From CAYJDR01 sp964368965 (lineage in GTDB: Bacteria > Chrysiogenota > Deferribacteres > Deferribacterales > Mucispirillaceae), in NCBI GenBank assembly GCA_964368965.1, contig CAYJDR010000013.1, positions 1 to 49,164 on the forward strand: a stretch of 49,164 bases of DNA. Direction: 5' to 3'. A program made the position numbers and the translations under genes. The notes under the pieces are model-generated. The model did not search any database. It worked only from the letters and a program-made list of their open reading frames with translations, and was not told the origin of the DNA. Each line of letters starts with the position of its first letter. Within the stretch, counting starts at the first letter, position 1. Below are positions 27,288-36,259 of this stretch, piece by piece.

Positions 27288-28283
27288 ATGAGTGAACAAC
27301 TATATTACCTTAAAGACGATGTGCTATATAAAGTTATATCAGGTGGGCTACACGAAATCCCTATGGGCGGTGTTGACTCCATAGACGATAAATGTAGCTT
27401 AATTATTGATGATACATACTTTTTTTACCAATCGATGGATAACGTGTCTGCAACTGGTAAAAAATTACATGCAGTGGCACGTGGTTTTCTTTCTACACAG
27501 TTCCCACAAGAGCTTATCGAAAACTATGGCGTACTTCATACAAATAACACTACACTAATTTATATGATGTCAGAGCAACTTATAAGCATGATTGCAGAAT
27601 ATCCTGTGTTGTTTTCAAGGCCTAAAAGGGTGTCTACTCCGTTTATCGAAATGGTTAGTATGCATGGCGACTTTAACTATAGCGATGGCTCAAAAGTTTA
27701 TAAGAAAGTTGGTGGCGAAATATCGCTACAAATAAGTGAAAACGATTATGTAACATCAAAAGATTTCTTTGCTGATTATGTCGTTATACGCAATAATATT
27801 GCACTGCAAGGTGTTAAAAAGGCGACCATATTTAATAAGTCAAAGTTCATCGTGCCAGCTGTTGCTATTGCTTTAGTTTATATAATATTTGTTGCAGGGC
27901 AAATAGTTAGCATGTCATCAGTTGCAAAAATAGATGAACATTACTCAACTATCCTAAGCCAACTATATAAGGCAAACGACGTTGCTAACACTAGCGACCC
28001 TTACGGCGTGTTGTTATATCGTGCAGGTGGTAGTGGCGCAAACGAAGATAGGGTGCAAGTGTTAGAAGTTTTGCAAACTCTTGATACAATTAAAGATATA
28101 TCTGATATGCGTGTGATAAATATACGTGATAACGATATACGCATCGAGGGCATCGCAGTCGATTTCGCACAGATAGATAACATAAAGCAACAAATGGCTG
28201 AAAAAATGAATAAAGAAGTATCCATCAGCGATACAAAAGTTGTAGATAATGGCGTGTCATTCGTGATGCGCTATGAATATTAG
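27288..28283 (+). CDS. gspL: Type II secretion inner-membrane protein GspL
   Basis: 331-residue bitopic protein. Residues 1-180 correspond to the actin-like cytoplasmic domain that recruits GspE, one membrane helix is at about 185-207 (VPAVAIALVYIIFVAGQIV), and the periplasmic part ends in a ferredoxin-like fold (LEVLQTLDTIKDISDMRV ... DIRIEGIAVDFAQ). Sequence conservation of GspL is generally low; position between gspK and gspM and this topology support the call. Confidence 0.85.
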   Translation: MSEQLYYLKDDVLYKVISGGLHEIPMGGVDSIDDKCSLIIDDTYFFYQSMDNVSATGKKLHAVARGFLSTQFPQELIENYGVLHTNNTTLIYMMSEQLISMIAEYPVLFSRPKRVSTPFIEMVSMHGDFNYSDGSKVYKKVGGEISLQISENDYVTSKDFFADYVVIRNNIALQGVKKATIFNKSKFIVPAVAIALVYIIFVAGQIVSMSSVAKIDEHYSTILSQLYKANDVANTSDPYGVLLYRAGGSGANEDRVQVLEVLQTLDTIKDISDMRVINIRDNDIRIEGIAVDFAQIDNIKQQMAEKMNKEVSISDTKVVDNGVSFVMRYEY

Positions 28284-28292
28284 GGTTTAGCT

Positions 28293-28820
28293 ATGAGTAT
28301 AAACGATTTAAGAGCATCGCTCAACAATATAAGCATAACATCAATACGCAACTGGTATGATAAAAATAGGCAAAGTGTACTGATTGGTTTTATCGTCGTT
28401 GGATGTATTTTCTTCGCATTTTATTGGACAGAGAAGCTGATATCCGCAAAAGAGCAATCGTATGTGAAGGCGTCTGAGCGCACATATGAAAGGCTAGAAG
28501 ACGTGCTTGCACTCGTAGTTAAAATCCAAGATAACTCGAACACAGCTAGCTCAATGACTACTGGTTTATTGTCGTTCCTACAAACTACAAGTACGGATAG
28601 TGGCATGGGCGATAGGCTTGCAAATATTCGCTCAATACCGTCATCAGAGGGACTAGAGCATGCTTCATTAAGGGTTGAAAATTTGTATTATGATGAGTTA
28701 ATAAACTTCATTACAAAAATTGAACGCTATGATAATTTGTACATAAAAGTACTTAACTTTAACAGGCGCTACGATAACGATAAAAAAATTGATGTAACAA
28801 TAGAAGTTGTTAAGTCATAA
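28293..28820 (+). CDS. gspM: Type II secretion inner-membrane protein GspM
   Basis: 175 residues with a short cytoplasmic tail (SITSIRNWYDKNRQ), one membrane helix (about 29-47, VLIGFIVVGCIFFAFYW) and a periplasmic ferredoxin-like domain (HASLRVENLYYDELINFITKIERYDNLYIKVLNF). It begins nine bases after gspL, its known partner in the inner-membrane platform. Typical GspM length is 150-180 residues. Confidence 0.87.
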   Translation: MSINDLRASLNNISITSIRNWYDKNRQSVLIGFIVVGCIFFAFYWTEKLISAKEQSYVKASERTYERLEDVLALVVKIQDNSNTASSMTTGLLSFLQTTSTDSGMGDRLANIRSIPSSEGLEHASLRVENLYYDELINFITKIERYDNLYIKVLNFNRRYDNDKKIDVTIEVVKS

Positions 28821-28831
28821 GGGTAAATTAG

Positions 28832-29542
28832 ATGATAAAGAAAACAATTTTATTTACACTAGTATTTTTAGCTAGCGTAATTGTTGGTTGTTTATATTTC
28901 TTCCCACTAAATGCAGTGGTATCAAAGGTTATAACTGATGTAACAACACAAAATAGGCTAGAGTTAAAGTACGACTATCTTGACGTTACTTTTTTTGGCG
29001 CAACTATGCGCGAGATCACGTCAAAAGATTTAGTGATAGACGAAGTCGTGTTAGATTATAACCCGCTTAGCTTATTACTTCGTAAAGTTAGCTTTACAGC
29101 TGATTCCCCACTATTTATTGCAGAAGGTGCTTTATCTGGCACAGAGCTAGCTGCAGAAGTTACTGCATCTGTAGGCAGCATCGCAAAGATTGTCAACTTT
29201 GAGGCAAGCGGCAGCGTAAAGGCTGATATTATATATGATATAATTAGTGGTAACGGTAGTGTCGTTGTTGAAAGTGGTGGTGTTTCATTCGCCCACCCGA
29301 TGATGAATGTTGAAGTCGATTCTATTGACGCAAATGCCGTTATCGAAGAGAACTTGTTGACGATTGAAAAAGCAGAAGCAAAAGGTCAAACTGAGCTCAA
29401 TGCAACGGGCACTGTTAATATCAATCCAACAAAACCTGATATGTCTGCGTTGAATATTAGTGGCACAGCATCTCTCTCAGGTTTAAATATCCCATTCAGC
29501 ATAAAAGGGCCAGCAAGGCGCGCTAAGTTTAATATCAATTAA
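28832..29542 (+). CDS. gspN: Type II secretion protein GspN
   Basis: 236 residues, last gene of the operon. An N-terminal hydrophobic helix (about 3-25) is followed by a repetitive beta-rich domain related to AsmA/GspN proteins (LELKYDYLDVTFFGATMREI, VLDYNPLSLLLRKVSF). GspN is an accessory T2SS component of poorly known role, absent from many systems. Calls to GspN are supported by sequence pattern and by location right after gspM. A 17-base-pair hairpin begins at its stop codon. Confidence 0.8.
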   Translation: MIKKTILFTLVFLASVIVGCLYFFPLNAVVSKVITDVTTQNRLELKYDYLDVTFFGATMREITSKDLVIDEVVLDYNPLSLLLRKVSFTADSPLFIAEGALSGTELAAEVTASVGSIAKIVNFEASGSVKADIIYDIISGNGSVVVESGGVSFAHPMMNVEVDSIDANAVIEENLLTIEKAEAKGQTELNATGTVNINPTKPDMSALNISGTASLSGLNIPFSIKGPARRAKFNIN

Positions 29543-29579
29543 TTAAATTTGTGTTACTGAAAAGTAACACAAATTTAAT
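29542..29579 (+). terminator. 17-bp perfect hairpin with GAAA loop after gspN
   Basis: The two 17-base arms at 29542-29558 and 29563-29579 are perfectly complementary and enclose a GAAA (GNRA) tetraloop. The 5' arm starts in the gspN stop codon. There is no T-run afterwards, so it may stabilise the 3' end of the mRNA rather than act as a standard intrinsic terminator. Confidence 0.6.
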
Positions 29580-29710
29580 GCTCATAAATTCACTTTCAAC
29601 CCTAACTCATTGGTAGTTAACAATTTTCAATATAGAGTACAAAAAAAGTCACATTTTAATAATATTTAGTGCTAAACATATAATTATCAAAGATAAGTTT
29701 GATTAATTAT

Positions 29711-29843
29711 GCACGCTTTAAGTGGCGTGGATTAGATGAGTTGTTTTATTGTACTAGGGGATATGATTATATTCCCTATATTACCCCCTCATCCTCTCCT
29801 CTTACTTTTAGTGGCCGCTTCTTCCCTAAGGGAGCGGTCACGC
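29711..29843 (+). ncRNA. Candidate structured RNA in the gspN-mqnE gap
   Basis: This 133-base part of a 424-base gap has several nested stems: CACGC/GCGTG (29712-29716, 29725-29729); GATGAG/CTCATC (29735-29740, 29788-29793) enclosing a nine-pair stem 29756-29764/29769-29777 with a GATT loop; and GTGGCCGCT/AGCGGTCAC (29811-29819, 29833-29841) with an inner CCC/GGG. A TATAAT at 29679-29684 could be its promoter. It resembles no RNA family I recognise, and there is no T-run terminator. The rest of the gap is AT-rich and contains the mqnE promoter. Confidence 0.35.
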
Positions 29844-29903
29844 TAGTTAATTTATCGAAATATAAATAATCATCATTAATTATGTAGAAAAAAAAATAAA
29901 ATG

Positions 29904-29912
29904 TGATATAAT
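29904..29912 (+). promoter_or_regulatory. Extended -10 promoter of mqnE
   Basis: TGATATAAT matches the extended -10 consensus TGnTATAAT exactly; it lies about 55 bases before the mqnE start. No good -35 box, which extended -10 promoters do not need. Confidence 0.6.
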
Positions 29913-29966
29913 AGCAAATTACTTGTTGAATTTAGTAATTTATATTGAAAAGAGGTTGTTTTTGAA

Positions 29967-30977
29967 ATGACTAATCCGTTTTTATTAGATTTTCATACCC
30001 TAATCGCGAAAGCTGACGAAATTAAACGCAGTTTATGGGGCGATAAAGTATTTTTTGTTAGAAATATTCACCTTAACTATACAAATATTTGCGTTAGCCA
30101 TTGTAAATTTTGTGCATTTGCTAAAAATGTAGGCGATGATGGCGCATATTGCATGACCCCTGAAAGCGCTGTTGAATACATAGCAGGTAAAGGCATGGAT
30201 GCAAATGAAATACATATAGTCGGTGGTTTGCACCCAACACATCCTTTTAGCTACTACACAGATATGATAAGCGCTTTGAAAAGTAACTACCCTAATAAAG
30301 TTATCAAAGCATTCTCAGCAGTTGAGATAGATTATTTTGCAAACCTCGCAAATATACCTGTTCAGCAAGTTTTTGCAGAGCTTCGTAAAGCTGGGCTTGA
30401 GATGTTGCCTGGCGGTGGCGCAGAAATGTTCGACCAAAAGGTGCGTAACGAAATCTGTCCTGAAAAAATACCTGCTTCAAGGTGGCTAGAAATCCACGAA
30501 ATTGCACATAAAGAAGGCATAGCAACTAACGCTACAATGCTTTATGGGCATGTTGAAACAATGGAAGATAAATACAAACACCTGCTTGCATTGCGTGAGC
30601 TTCAAGAGAAAACTAAAGGCTTCTCTGCATTTATTCCATTATCGTTCCAAACTGAAAACACATTTTTAGAAGGGCGCCCAAAAGTTACAGGTTATGAAGA
30701 CCTTACAACTATTGCGGCTTCACGTATCATGTTAGATAATATCCCACACATAAAAGCATACTGGGTTATGCTTGGTGAAAAAACTGCTCAACTAGCTTTA
30801 CGCATGGGTGCTGATGATTTAGATGGCACTATTGAAGAAGAACATATCGCAAATGCAGCCGGTGGGCATACAACGCAAGGCATGACTGCTGAATCGCTTA
30901 TATATATGGTGAAATCAGCAGGGCTCACTCCAGTTGAGCGTGATTCATTCTATAAGGAAATTAAAAATTATGGCTGA
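29967..30977 (+). CDS. mqnE: Aminofutalosine synthase MqnE (radical SAM)
   Basis: Radical SAM enzyme that builds aminofutalosine in the futalosine route to menaquinone. The 4Fe-4S motif Cys42-x3-Cys46-x2-Cys49 sits in CVSHCKFCAF. Blocks typical of MqnE rather than MqnC are present: EIHIVGGLHP, KAFSAVEIDYF, MLPGGGAEMF, TNATMLYGHVET, SRIMLDNIPHIKAYWVMLG and PVERDSFYKEI. Length 336. No other mqn gene is in the window, except possibly the unrecognised gene that overlaps its 3' end by eight bases. Confidence 0.94.
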   Translation: MTNPFLLDFHTLIAKADEIKRSLWGDKVFFVRNIHLNYTNICVSHCKFCAFAKNVGDDGAYCMTPESAVEYIAGKGMDANEIHIVGGLHPTHPFSYYTDMISALKSNYPNKVIKAFSAVEIDYFANLANIPVQQVFAELRKAGLEMLPGGGAEMFDQKVRNEICPEKIPASRWLEIHEIAHKEGIATNATMLYGHVETMEDKYKHLLALRELQEKTKGFSAFIPLSFQTENTFLEGRPKVTGYEDLTTIAASRIMLDNIPHIKAYWVMLGEKTAQLALRMGADDLDGTIEEEHIANAAGGHTTQGMTAESLIYMVKSAGLTPVERDSFYKEIKNYG

Positions 30978-31773
30978 GATAGTTATTGTAAACCCTAGCT
31001 CAAACTTATTGTCAATAGGCAAGGAACTTAAATACCGTGGCAAAAGTGTTGAATTTGTCACTACAAAAGATGTGCCTATCATAAACCCTAGCAAAGTTTT
31101 CTACTTTTACGATGGCATGGTGAAGTGCTATGCTGATGAGGGTGGGCAAAGTTCTGAAAAGATTGATTTTATCATGTCATTAAAGTCGTCTATATTTGCT
31201 AAATGGGGCATGTTAAAGTTTAATAAACACCTCATTAGCCAAAACCCTGAGCTTGCTTGTGGTAGCTTGAAAGATTTAGCTATAATAAAAGCTGGTGCAG
31301 TTAGGCCTGTTAATGTCAAGGAATATCAAGAGTTTACAGATATAAAAGCTGTCGCAAAGCAATTTAGTGAGGCGAAGATTTACACAAGCGTTGTGCATGA
31401 ATCATCAAGCCATAAAATTTGCCATTGGGAAACAGAGCTTGAACTAGATGTTACGTTTGCAAAGGATTATTTTGTTGTCGCGACAAGCAAATCATATGTA
31501 GAGGCTTTTGTGCAAGACGGTAAACTTGTCACTATATCGAAAGGCGATGACCATATCGAGAAGTTATCAACCAACATACCATTGCTGAAAAAATATAGTT
31601 TTAAGAAAGCGCATGAAGCATCTATAAAGCGCAACTATAATCCATGGATTATTAAATCAGGAATATCAAATGTATATTTGATGAACGATTATAGCTATGG
31701 GTGCGCATCTGTAGCTATGCCTATGGCGTGGTATGATAAAGTAGCACAAAGGATAGAGTCCGAAAAAAAATAA
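30970..31773 (+). CDS. Unrecognised protein coupled to mqnE
   Basis: 267 residues, soluble, no signal peptide. I recognise no family. The start (IVIVNPSSNLLSIGKELKYRGKSVEFV in part) looks like a beta-alpha-beta Rossmann-like unit, and the middle alternates strands and helices (KICHWETELELDVTF, YFVVATSKSYVEAFV). The C-terminus has YGCASVAMPMAWYDKV. Four Cys residues are scattered, with no clear metal motif. The ATG at 30970 lies inside the end of mqnE, so translational coupling to menaquinone synthesis is likely. A role there is only an inference. Confidence 0.6.
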   Translation: MAEIVIVNPSSNLLSIGKELKYRGKSVEFVTTKDVPIINPSKVFYFYDGMVKCYADEGGQSSEKIDFIMSLKSSIFAKWGMLKFNKHLISQNPELACGSLKDLAIIKAGAVRPVNVKEYQEFTDIKAVAKQFSEAKIYTSVVHESSSHKICHWETELELDVTFAKDYFVVATSKSYVEAFVQDGKLVTISKGDDHIEKLSTNIPLLKKYSFKKAHEASIKRNYNPWIIKSGISNVYLMNDYSYGCASVAMPMAWYDKVAQRIESEKK

Positions 31774-31807
31774 GGCATAGTATCGTAATTTTCTAACCCA
31801 CAATCAC

Positions 31808-32608
31808 ATGAGGGGGCACGTTATCATTAGAGAAAAAGCAGTTGCAGGCTATTTCTATCCAGAAGATAGCCAAGCACTTACACAATTTATTGAACGATAT
31901 GCAGATCACACATCAAAAGAACATTATAAAGCAGTTTTTGTTCCACATGCTGGGTATATATATTCAGGCAAAACGGCTGTCAAAACATTATCAAAAGTAG
32001 CGCTTACTGATACTGTCATTATATTAGGCACAAATCACACAGGCTTTGGTGAGCAGATTTCAGTATGGAGCGCAGGCTCATGGGACACTCCGTTAGGTCA
32101 AGTCGAAATAGATAGCCAACTTGCTGAAACAATAATCGATACAACTTTTGCGAAACCTGATGTCGTTGCGCACGTTAGGGAACACTCAATAGAAGTGATT
32201 GTGCCGATATTGAAACACTTGAAGCCAGATATTAAGATTGTTCCCATCTGCATCATGGGTATGAATACGGCAAGGTTAGCGTCATTCGCTAGTGACTTAT
32301 GTAAAGTGGTGGGCGACGCAACAATAATCGTTAGTACAGATTTTAATCACTATGAAGATAAACAAACAACTGATGAAAAAGATAATTTAGCAATAGATGC
32401 AATATTATCAGTTGACGCTTATGAACTTTATGACACAGTAATGGATAAGGGGATAAGCATGTGCGGAATTTACCCATCGTTTGTGGCACTAAATGTTGCA
32501 AAAGAGAAGGGCGCAACGAAAGGGATATTGGTGGAGCATACAACTAGTGCAGAGGCATCGGGTGATGAAGACTCTGTCGTAGGGTATGCGGGCATTTTAG
32601 TAGTATAA
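31808..32608 (+). CDS. MEMO-family protein (AmmeMemoRadiSam protein B)
   Basis: 266 residues of the MEMO1/AmmeMemoRadiSam-B family, related to non-haem iron dioxygenases. Landmarks: IREKAVAGYFYPEDS, VPHAGYIYSGKTA, LGTNHTGFGE, ARVREHSIEV-like (HVREHSIEVIVPIL), STDFNHYED and MCGIYPSF. The metal-binding His residues in HAGY, NHTG and the Cys in MCG are conserved. The ATG at 31808 has no ribosome binding site; AGGGGG right after it instead precedes an ATC-ATT pair at 31823 that matches the family's usual start (M-I-R). The AMMECR1 and radical SAM partners are not in the window. Confidence 0.88.
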   Translation: MRGHVIIREKAVAGYFYPEDSQALTQFIERYADHTSKEHYKAVFVPHAGYIYSGKTAVKTLSKVALTDTVIILGTNHTGFGEQISVWSAGSWDTPLGQVEIDSQLAETIIDTTFAKPDVVAHVREHSIEVIVPILKHLKPDIKIVPICIMGMNTARLASFASDLCKVVGDATIIVSTDFNHYEDKQTTDEKDNLAIDAILSVDAYELYDTVMDKGISMCGIYPSFVALNVAKEKGATKGILVEHTTSAEASGDEDSVVGYAGILVV

Positions 32609-32624
32609 TATTGAGGGGTATAAA

Positions 32625-33491
32625 ATGAGGGTTAAGAAGGCTGTTTTTCCAGTTGCAGGGTTTGGTACACGTATGTTGCCAGCTACAAAGGCAATACCTA
32701 AAGAGATGGTTACACTAGTTGATAAACCTCTTATTCAATATGCTGTTGAAGAAGTAGTAGCATCGGGTATTGAAGAAATTATTTTTGTTACAGGTAGAAC
32801 TAAAAAAGCTCTTGAAGATCACTTTGATATTAGTGTGGAATTAAACGAGCTATTAAAAAATAGTGGCAAAACAGAACTGCTTGAACACGTTAATGAAATC
32901 AGCAACTTGATAGATGTTATATATGTTAGGCAAAAGCAAATGCTTGGGCTAGGCAATGCAATACTTCAAGCTAGAGATATTGTGCGTGGCGAGCCGTTTG
33001 CAGTTATCTTGCCAGATGATATATTGATGTATGATAAACCTGTTACAAAGCAACTTATCGAACAATATGAAGAGCATAAAAAACCTGTAGTATCGCTTAT
33101 GACAGTGCCAGAGAACGATGTTAGCAAATACGGCATTGTAGATATAAAGGAACAAATTACAGATAGATTAAGCGTGCTAAAAACTATGGTAGAAAAACCT
33201 AAGCAACAAGATGCACCGTCCAACCAAGCTATTATTGGTAGATATATTTTAACACCTGAAGTTATGGAGGCGCTTTCAAGTATCGAGCCGTCTATTGGTG
33301 GTGAGGTTCAATTAACTGATGCTTTAAGATTAGTTGCTTATTCGTCAGGTGTTTATGGTTACGAGTTTGAAGGTAAGCGTTTTGATTGTGGTACAAAAGC
33401 AGGGTTGTTAGAGGCGACTCTACATTTTGCAAACGCAGATAAGGAGCTTTCACAAGTGTTGAAAGCAACAGTGGAGAAGTTAGGGGTATAG
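32625..33491 (+). CDS. galU: UTP-glucose-1-phosphate uridylyltransferase
   Basis: Makes UDP-glucose for envelope glycans. The nucleotide-binding signature AVFPVAGFGTRMLPATKAIP is at residues 5-24 and is followed by KEM. KPLIQYAVEE, QKQMLGLGNAILQA, the catalytic-region LPDDI and GRYILTPEVMEAL, and the C-terminal EGKRFDCGTKAGLLEA complete the GalU pattern. Length 288 is standard. GAGGGG ribosome binding site; gaps to neighbours are short (16 and 24 bases), suggesting a common transcript from mqnE onward. Confidence 0.96.
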   Translation: MRVKKAVFPVAGFGTRMLPATKAIPKEMVTLVDKPLIQYAVEEVVASGIEEIIFVTGRTKKALEDHFDISVELNELLKNSGKTELLEHVNEISNLIDVIYVRQKQMLGLGNAILQARDIVRGEPFAVILPDDILMYDKPVTKQLIEQYEEHKKPVVSLMTVPENDVSKYGIVDIKEQITDRLSVLKTMVEKPKQQDAPSNQAIIGRYILTPEVMEALSSIEPSIGGEVQLTDALRLVAYSSGVYGYEFEGKRFDCGTKAGLLEATLHFANADKELSQVLKATVEKLGV

Positions 33492-33515
33492 TTACTTTAT
33501 AAGGAGTAAAGTTAT

Positions 33516-33896
33516 ATGTCTAAGTATATTGCAGTAGCTAGTGCTGTGCAGGTTATCCAATGTGATAGCGCTATGCCTATGTATCTTGTTGATAATACAC
33601 CAAGAAAAGATACTGATTTCCCTTTAGCTGATATATATATTAGGGGGAGCGAAGCGCATATTTATGCAGATGTGCCTGGCATTGATGCTGAGGATTTATC
33701 GGTGTGCGTATATGAACACTATGTTTCAATAGAGGGATCAAGGCTACATAAAAAGTGTAGAAGCCACAAATATTTGTGCATTGAACGCCAATATACAGAT
33801 TTCCACCGTGTTATAAAAATTCCGTTTACCCCAACTGGGTATAATATAGACTTAACTGATGGAGTGTTACATATTACACTCATCTCATCATTATAG
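33516..33896 (+). CDS. Small heat-shock protein (Hsp20 family)
   Basis: 126-residue holdase chaperone. The alpha-crystallin domain spans about residues 38-124: ADIYIRGSEAHIYADVPGID, DLSVCVYEHYVSIEGSR, CIERQYTDFHRVIKIPF, and the C-terminal LTDGVLHITL. N-terminal and C-terminal extensions are short, and no clear I-x-I tail motif follows. Strong AAGGAG ribosome binding site. It is placed directly before lon, a natural pairing of a holdase with a quality-control protease. No CIRCE or other heat-shock operator seen. Confidence 0.92.
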   Translation: MSKYIAVASAVQVIQCDSAMPMYLVDNTPRKDTDFPLADIYIRGSEAHIYADVPGIDAEDLSVCVYEHYVSIEGSRLHKKCRSHKYLCIERQYTDFHRVIKIPFTPTGYNIDLTDGVLHITLISSL

Positions 33897-33913
33897 ATTT
33901 AGGAGAAAAGCCA

Positions 33914-36247
33914 ATGGCTGATAAAGAATTAGAATTACCTACAACGTTACCGTTGTTAGCTGTTAGAGATATTGTTATTTTTCCATACATGGTTATCCCA
34001 TTAATTGTTGGCAGGGTGTCGAGCATGTCTGCGGTTGAAGCAGCGCTTGATGACGACCACTTGCTAATGCTTGCTTGCCAAAAAAATGCGGATGTTGAAG
34101 AGCCAGGCAAAGAAGATATTAGTGAAGTCGGCACAATTGCAAGCATCTTGCGTATGATAAAGTTGCCTGACGGTAAGATGAAAATACTCATACAAGGCTT
34201 AAAGCGTGCAACAATAGAAGGCTATGAACAAGAAGCGCCACATTGCATGGTGAAAGTGCAAGAGGATAGCGAAGTTACAAGCGATAGCGATTTTGTGCTT
34301 GAGGCACGTGTTAGGCATGTCAAGCAACAACTTGCGCATGCTGTTGGGCTTGGTAAACCAATGTTGCCAGACTTACTAGCAGTGCTTGAAACTATCTCTG
34401 ATGCTGCAAAACTAGCAGATATTATAGCAGCAAACTTAGGTTTAAATGTTGCTGAGGCGCAAAGCGTGCTAGACCTTGACTCTGCAGAAAAAAGACTCGA
34501 TAAAGTATCAGAGTTTTTGAATAGAGAAATATCTATACTAGAAGTACAGCAAAAGATTTTCACTGATGCTAAAGGCGAGATAGATAAAGGGCAACGCGAG
34601 TATTTCCTTCGTGAGCAGATGAAAGCTATCAGGCGTGAACTTGGCGAAGACGATATGAACAGCAAAGAGCTTCAAGAGTTTACAAAGAAAATTAAAAAAG
34701 CAAAAATGCCTAAAGAAGTTAAAAACGAGGCAGATAAACAGCTTAGCAAGCTTGGTAAAATGCACCAAGATAGTGCTGAAGCGAATGTTGTGCGCTCATA
34801 TCTTGATTGGTTGACTGATTTACCATGGGGCAAATCGACAGTAGATAACCTAGATATAGCAAATGCAAGCAAAGTGCTTGAGGAAGACCATTACGGCTTA
34901 GAGGAAGTGAAAGATAGGATTCTTGACTACCTAGCACTTCGCTCGCTTAGCAAAAATATGAACAGCCCGATTATTTGTTTGGTTGGGCCTCCTGGCGTTG
35001 GTAAAACGTCGCTAGGTAAGTCTGTAGCACGTGCGATGGGCAGAGAGTTTGTGCGCATGAGCATGGGTGGTGTGCGTGATGAAGCAGAAATTAGAGGACA
35101 TAGAAGAACATATATAGGGGCACTACCTGGTAAAATCATTCAAGGGCTAAAAACGGCTGGCACTAACAATCCAGTATTCATGCTTGATGAAATTGATAAA
35201 TTGGGTAGCGACTTTAGAGGCGACCCATCATCAGCATTGTTAGAAGTACTTGACCCTGTACAAAATTTTTCATTTACAGACCACTACCTAGCATTGCCTT
35301 TTGATTTAAGCAAGGTTTTATTCATTACAACGGCAAACTTTTTAGACCCTATCCCAGCTGCACTGAAAGATAGGATGGAGATAATACGCATACCTGGCTA
35401 TACAGAGGAAGAAAAGCTGATAATCTCTGAGCGCTATATAATACCAAAGCAAATCGAAGAGCATGGCTTGAAAGACTATAGCGTAAAGTTTGATAAATCT
35501 GCAGTGTTTGAGATAATCTCAGGCTATACAAGAGAGAGTGGGCTCAGGAAGCTTGAACAACTTATCGGTAAGGTGTGCCGTAAAATTGGTAGACAAATAG
35601 TTGAGAAAAAAGGCGAAAAGTTTCAAGTTACAAAACGATCAGTCGATAAGTATCTTGGTGTGCCAGATTATAGCGGCGAAGACGAGTTGAAGAAAAACGA
35701 CGTTGGTATAGTCACAGGGCTTGCTTGGACGCCAGTAGGTGGCGAAGTGTTGTTTGTGGAGTGCACTCGCTTCGTAGGCAAAGGCGCTATGATTGTCACA
35801 GGAAAACTTGGCGACGTTATGAAAGAGTCATCTCAAGCAGCGTTAACTTACATCAAAACAATCGCAGAGCAATATGGCATATCAGCAGAAGAATTTTCTA
35901 AATATGACTATCATATACACGTGCCAGCAGGTGCAATACCTAAAGATGGTCCATCAGCAGGTGTCACTATTGCGACAGCAATTTTATCAATGGTGCTGAA
36001 TAAGCCTGTGAAAAAAAGTGTTGCAATGACTGGCGAAATAACTATAACTGGTAAAGTGCTCCCAATCGGTGGCTTGAAAGAGAAATTGCTCGCAGCAAAA
36101 CGTATTGGTGTGAAAACTGTTATAATACCAAAGAAAAACGAAAAAGATATAATCAAACTTCCTAAATATGTAAAATCTGCATTGGAGATCATCCCTGTAG
36201 AAACATATGAAGAAGTTGCAAAGGTTGCGATAATAGATTTTAATTAG
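33914..36247 (+). CDS. lon: ATP-dependent Lon protease
   Basis: 777-residue cytoplasmic AAA+ serine protease. The N-terminal substrate domain (LPLLAVRDIVIFPYMVIPL) covers about 10-200, the Walker A GPPGVGKTSLGKS is near 358, and the proteolytic domain holds the catalytic Ser681 (DGPSAGV) and Lys724 (GGLKEKLLAAKR). All signature features of bacterial LonA are intact. AGGAG ribosome binding site. Twelve bases before the DUF2062 gene. Confidence 0.97.
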   Translation: MADKELELPTTLPLLAVRDIVIFPYMVIPLIVGRVSSMSAVEAALDDDHLLMLACQKNADVEEPGKEDISEVGTIASILRMIKLPDGKMKILIQGLKRATIEGYEQEAPHCMVKVQEDSEVTSDSDFVLEARVRHVKQQLAHAVGLGKPMLPDLLAVLETISDAAKLADIIAANLGLNVAEAQSVLDLDSAEKRLDKVSEFLNREISILEVQQKIFTDAKGEIDKGQREYFLREQMKAIRRELGEDDMNSKELQEFTKKIKKAKMPKEVKNEADKQLSKLGKMHQDSAEANVVRSYLDWLTDLPWGKSTVDNLDIANASKVLEEDHYGLEEVKDRILDYLALRSLSKNMNSPIICLVGPPGVGKTSLGKSVARAMGREFVRMSMGGVRDEAEIRGHRRTYIGALPGKIIQGLKTAGTNNPVFMLDEIDKLGSDFRGDPSSALLEVLDPVQNFSFTDHYLALPFDLSKVLFITTANFLDPIPAALKDRMEIIRIPGYTEEEKLIISERYIIPKQIEEHGLKDYSVKFDKSAVFEIISGYTRESGLRKLEQLIGKVCRKIGRQIVEKKGEKFQVTKRSVDKYLGVPDYSGEDELKKNDVGIVTGLAWTPVGGEVLFVECTRFVGKGAMIVTGKLGDVMKESSQAALTYIKTIAEQYGISAEEFSKYDYHIHVPAGAIPKDGPSAGVTIATAILSMVLNKPVKKSVAMTGEITITGKVLPIGGLKEKLLAAKRIGVKTVIIPKKNEKDIIKLPKYVKSALEIIPVETYEEVAKVAIIDFN

Positions 36248-36259
36248 GGATAATATTTA

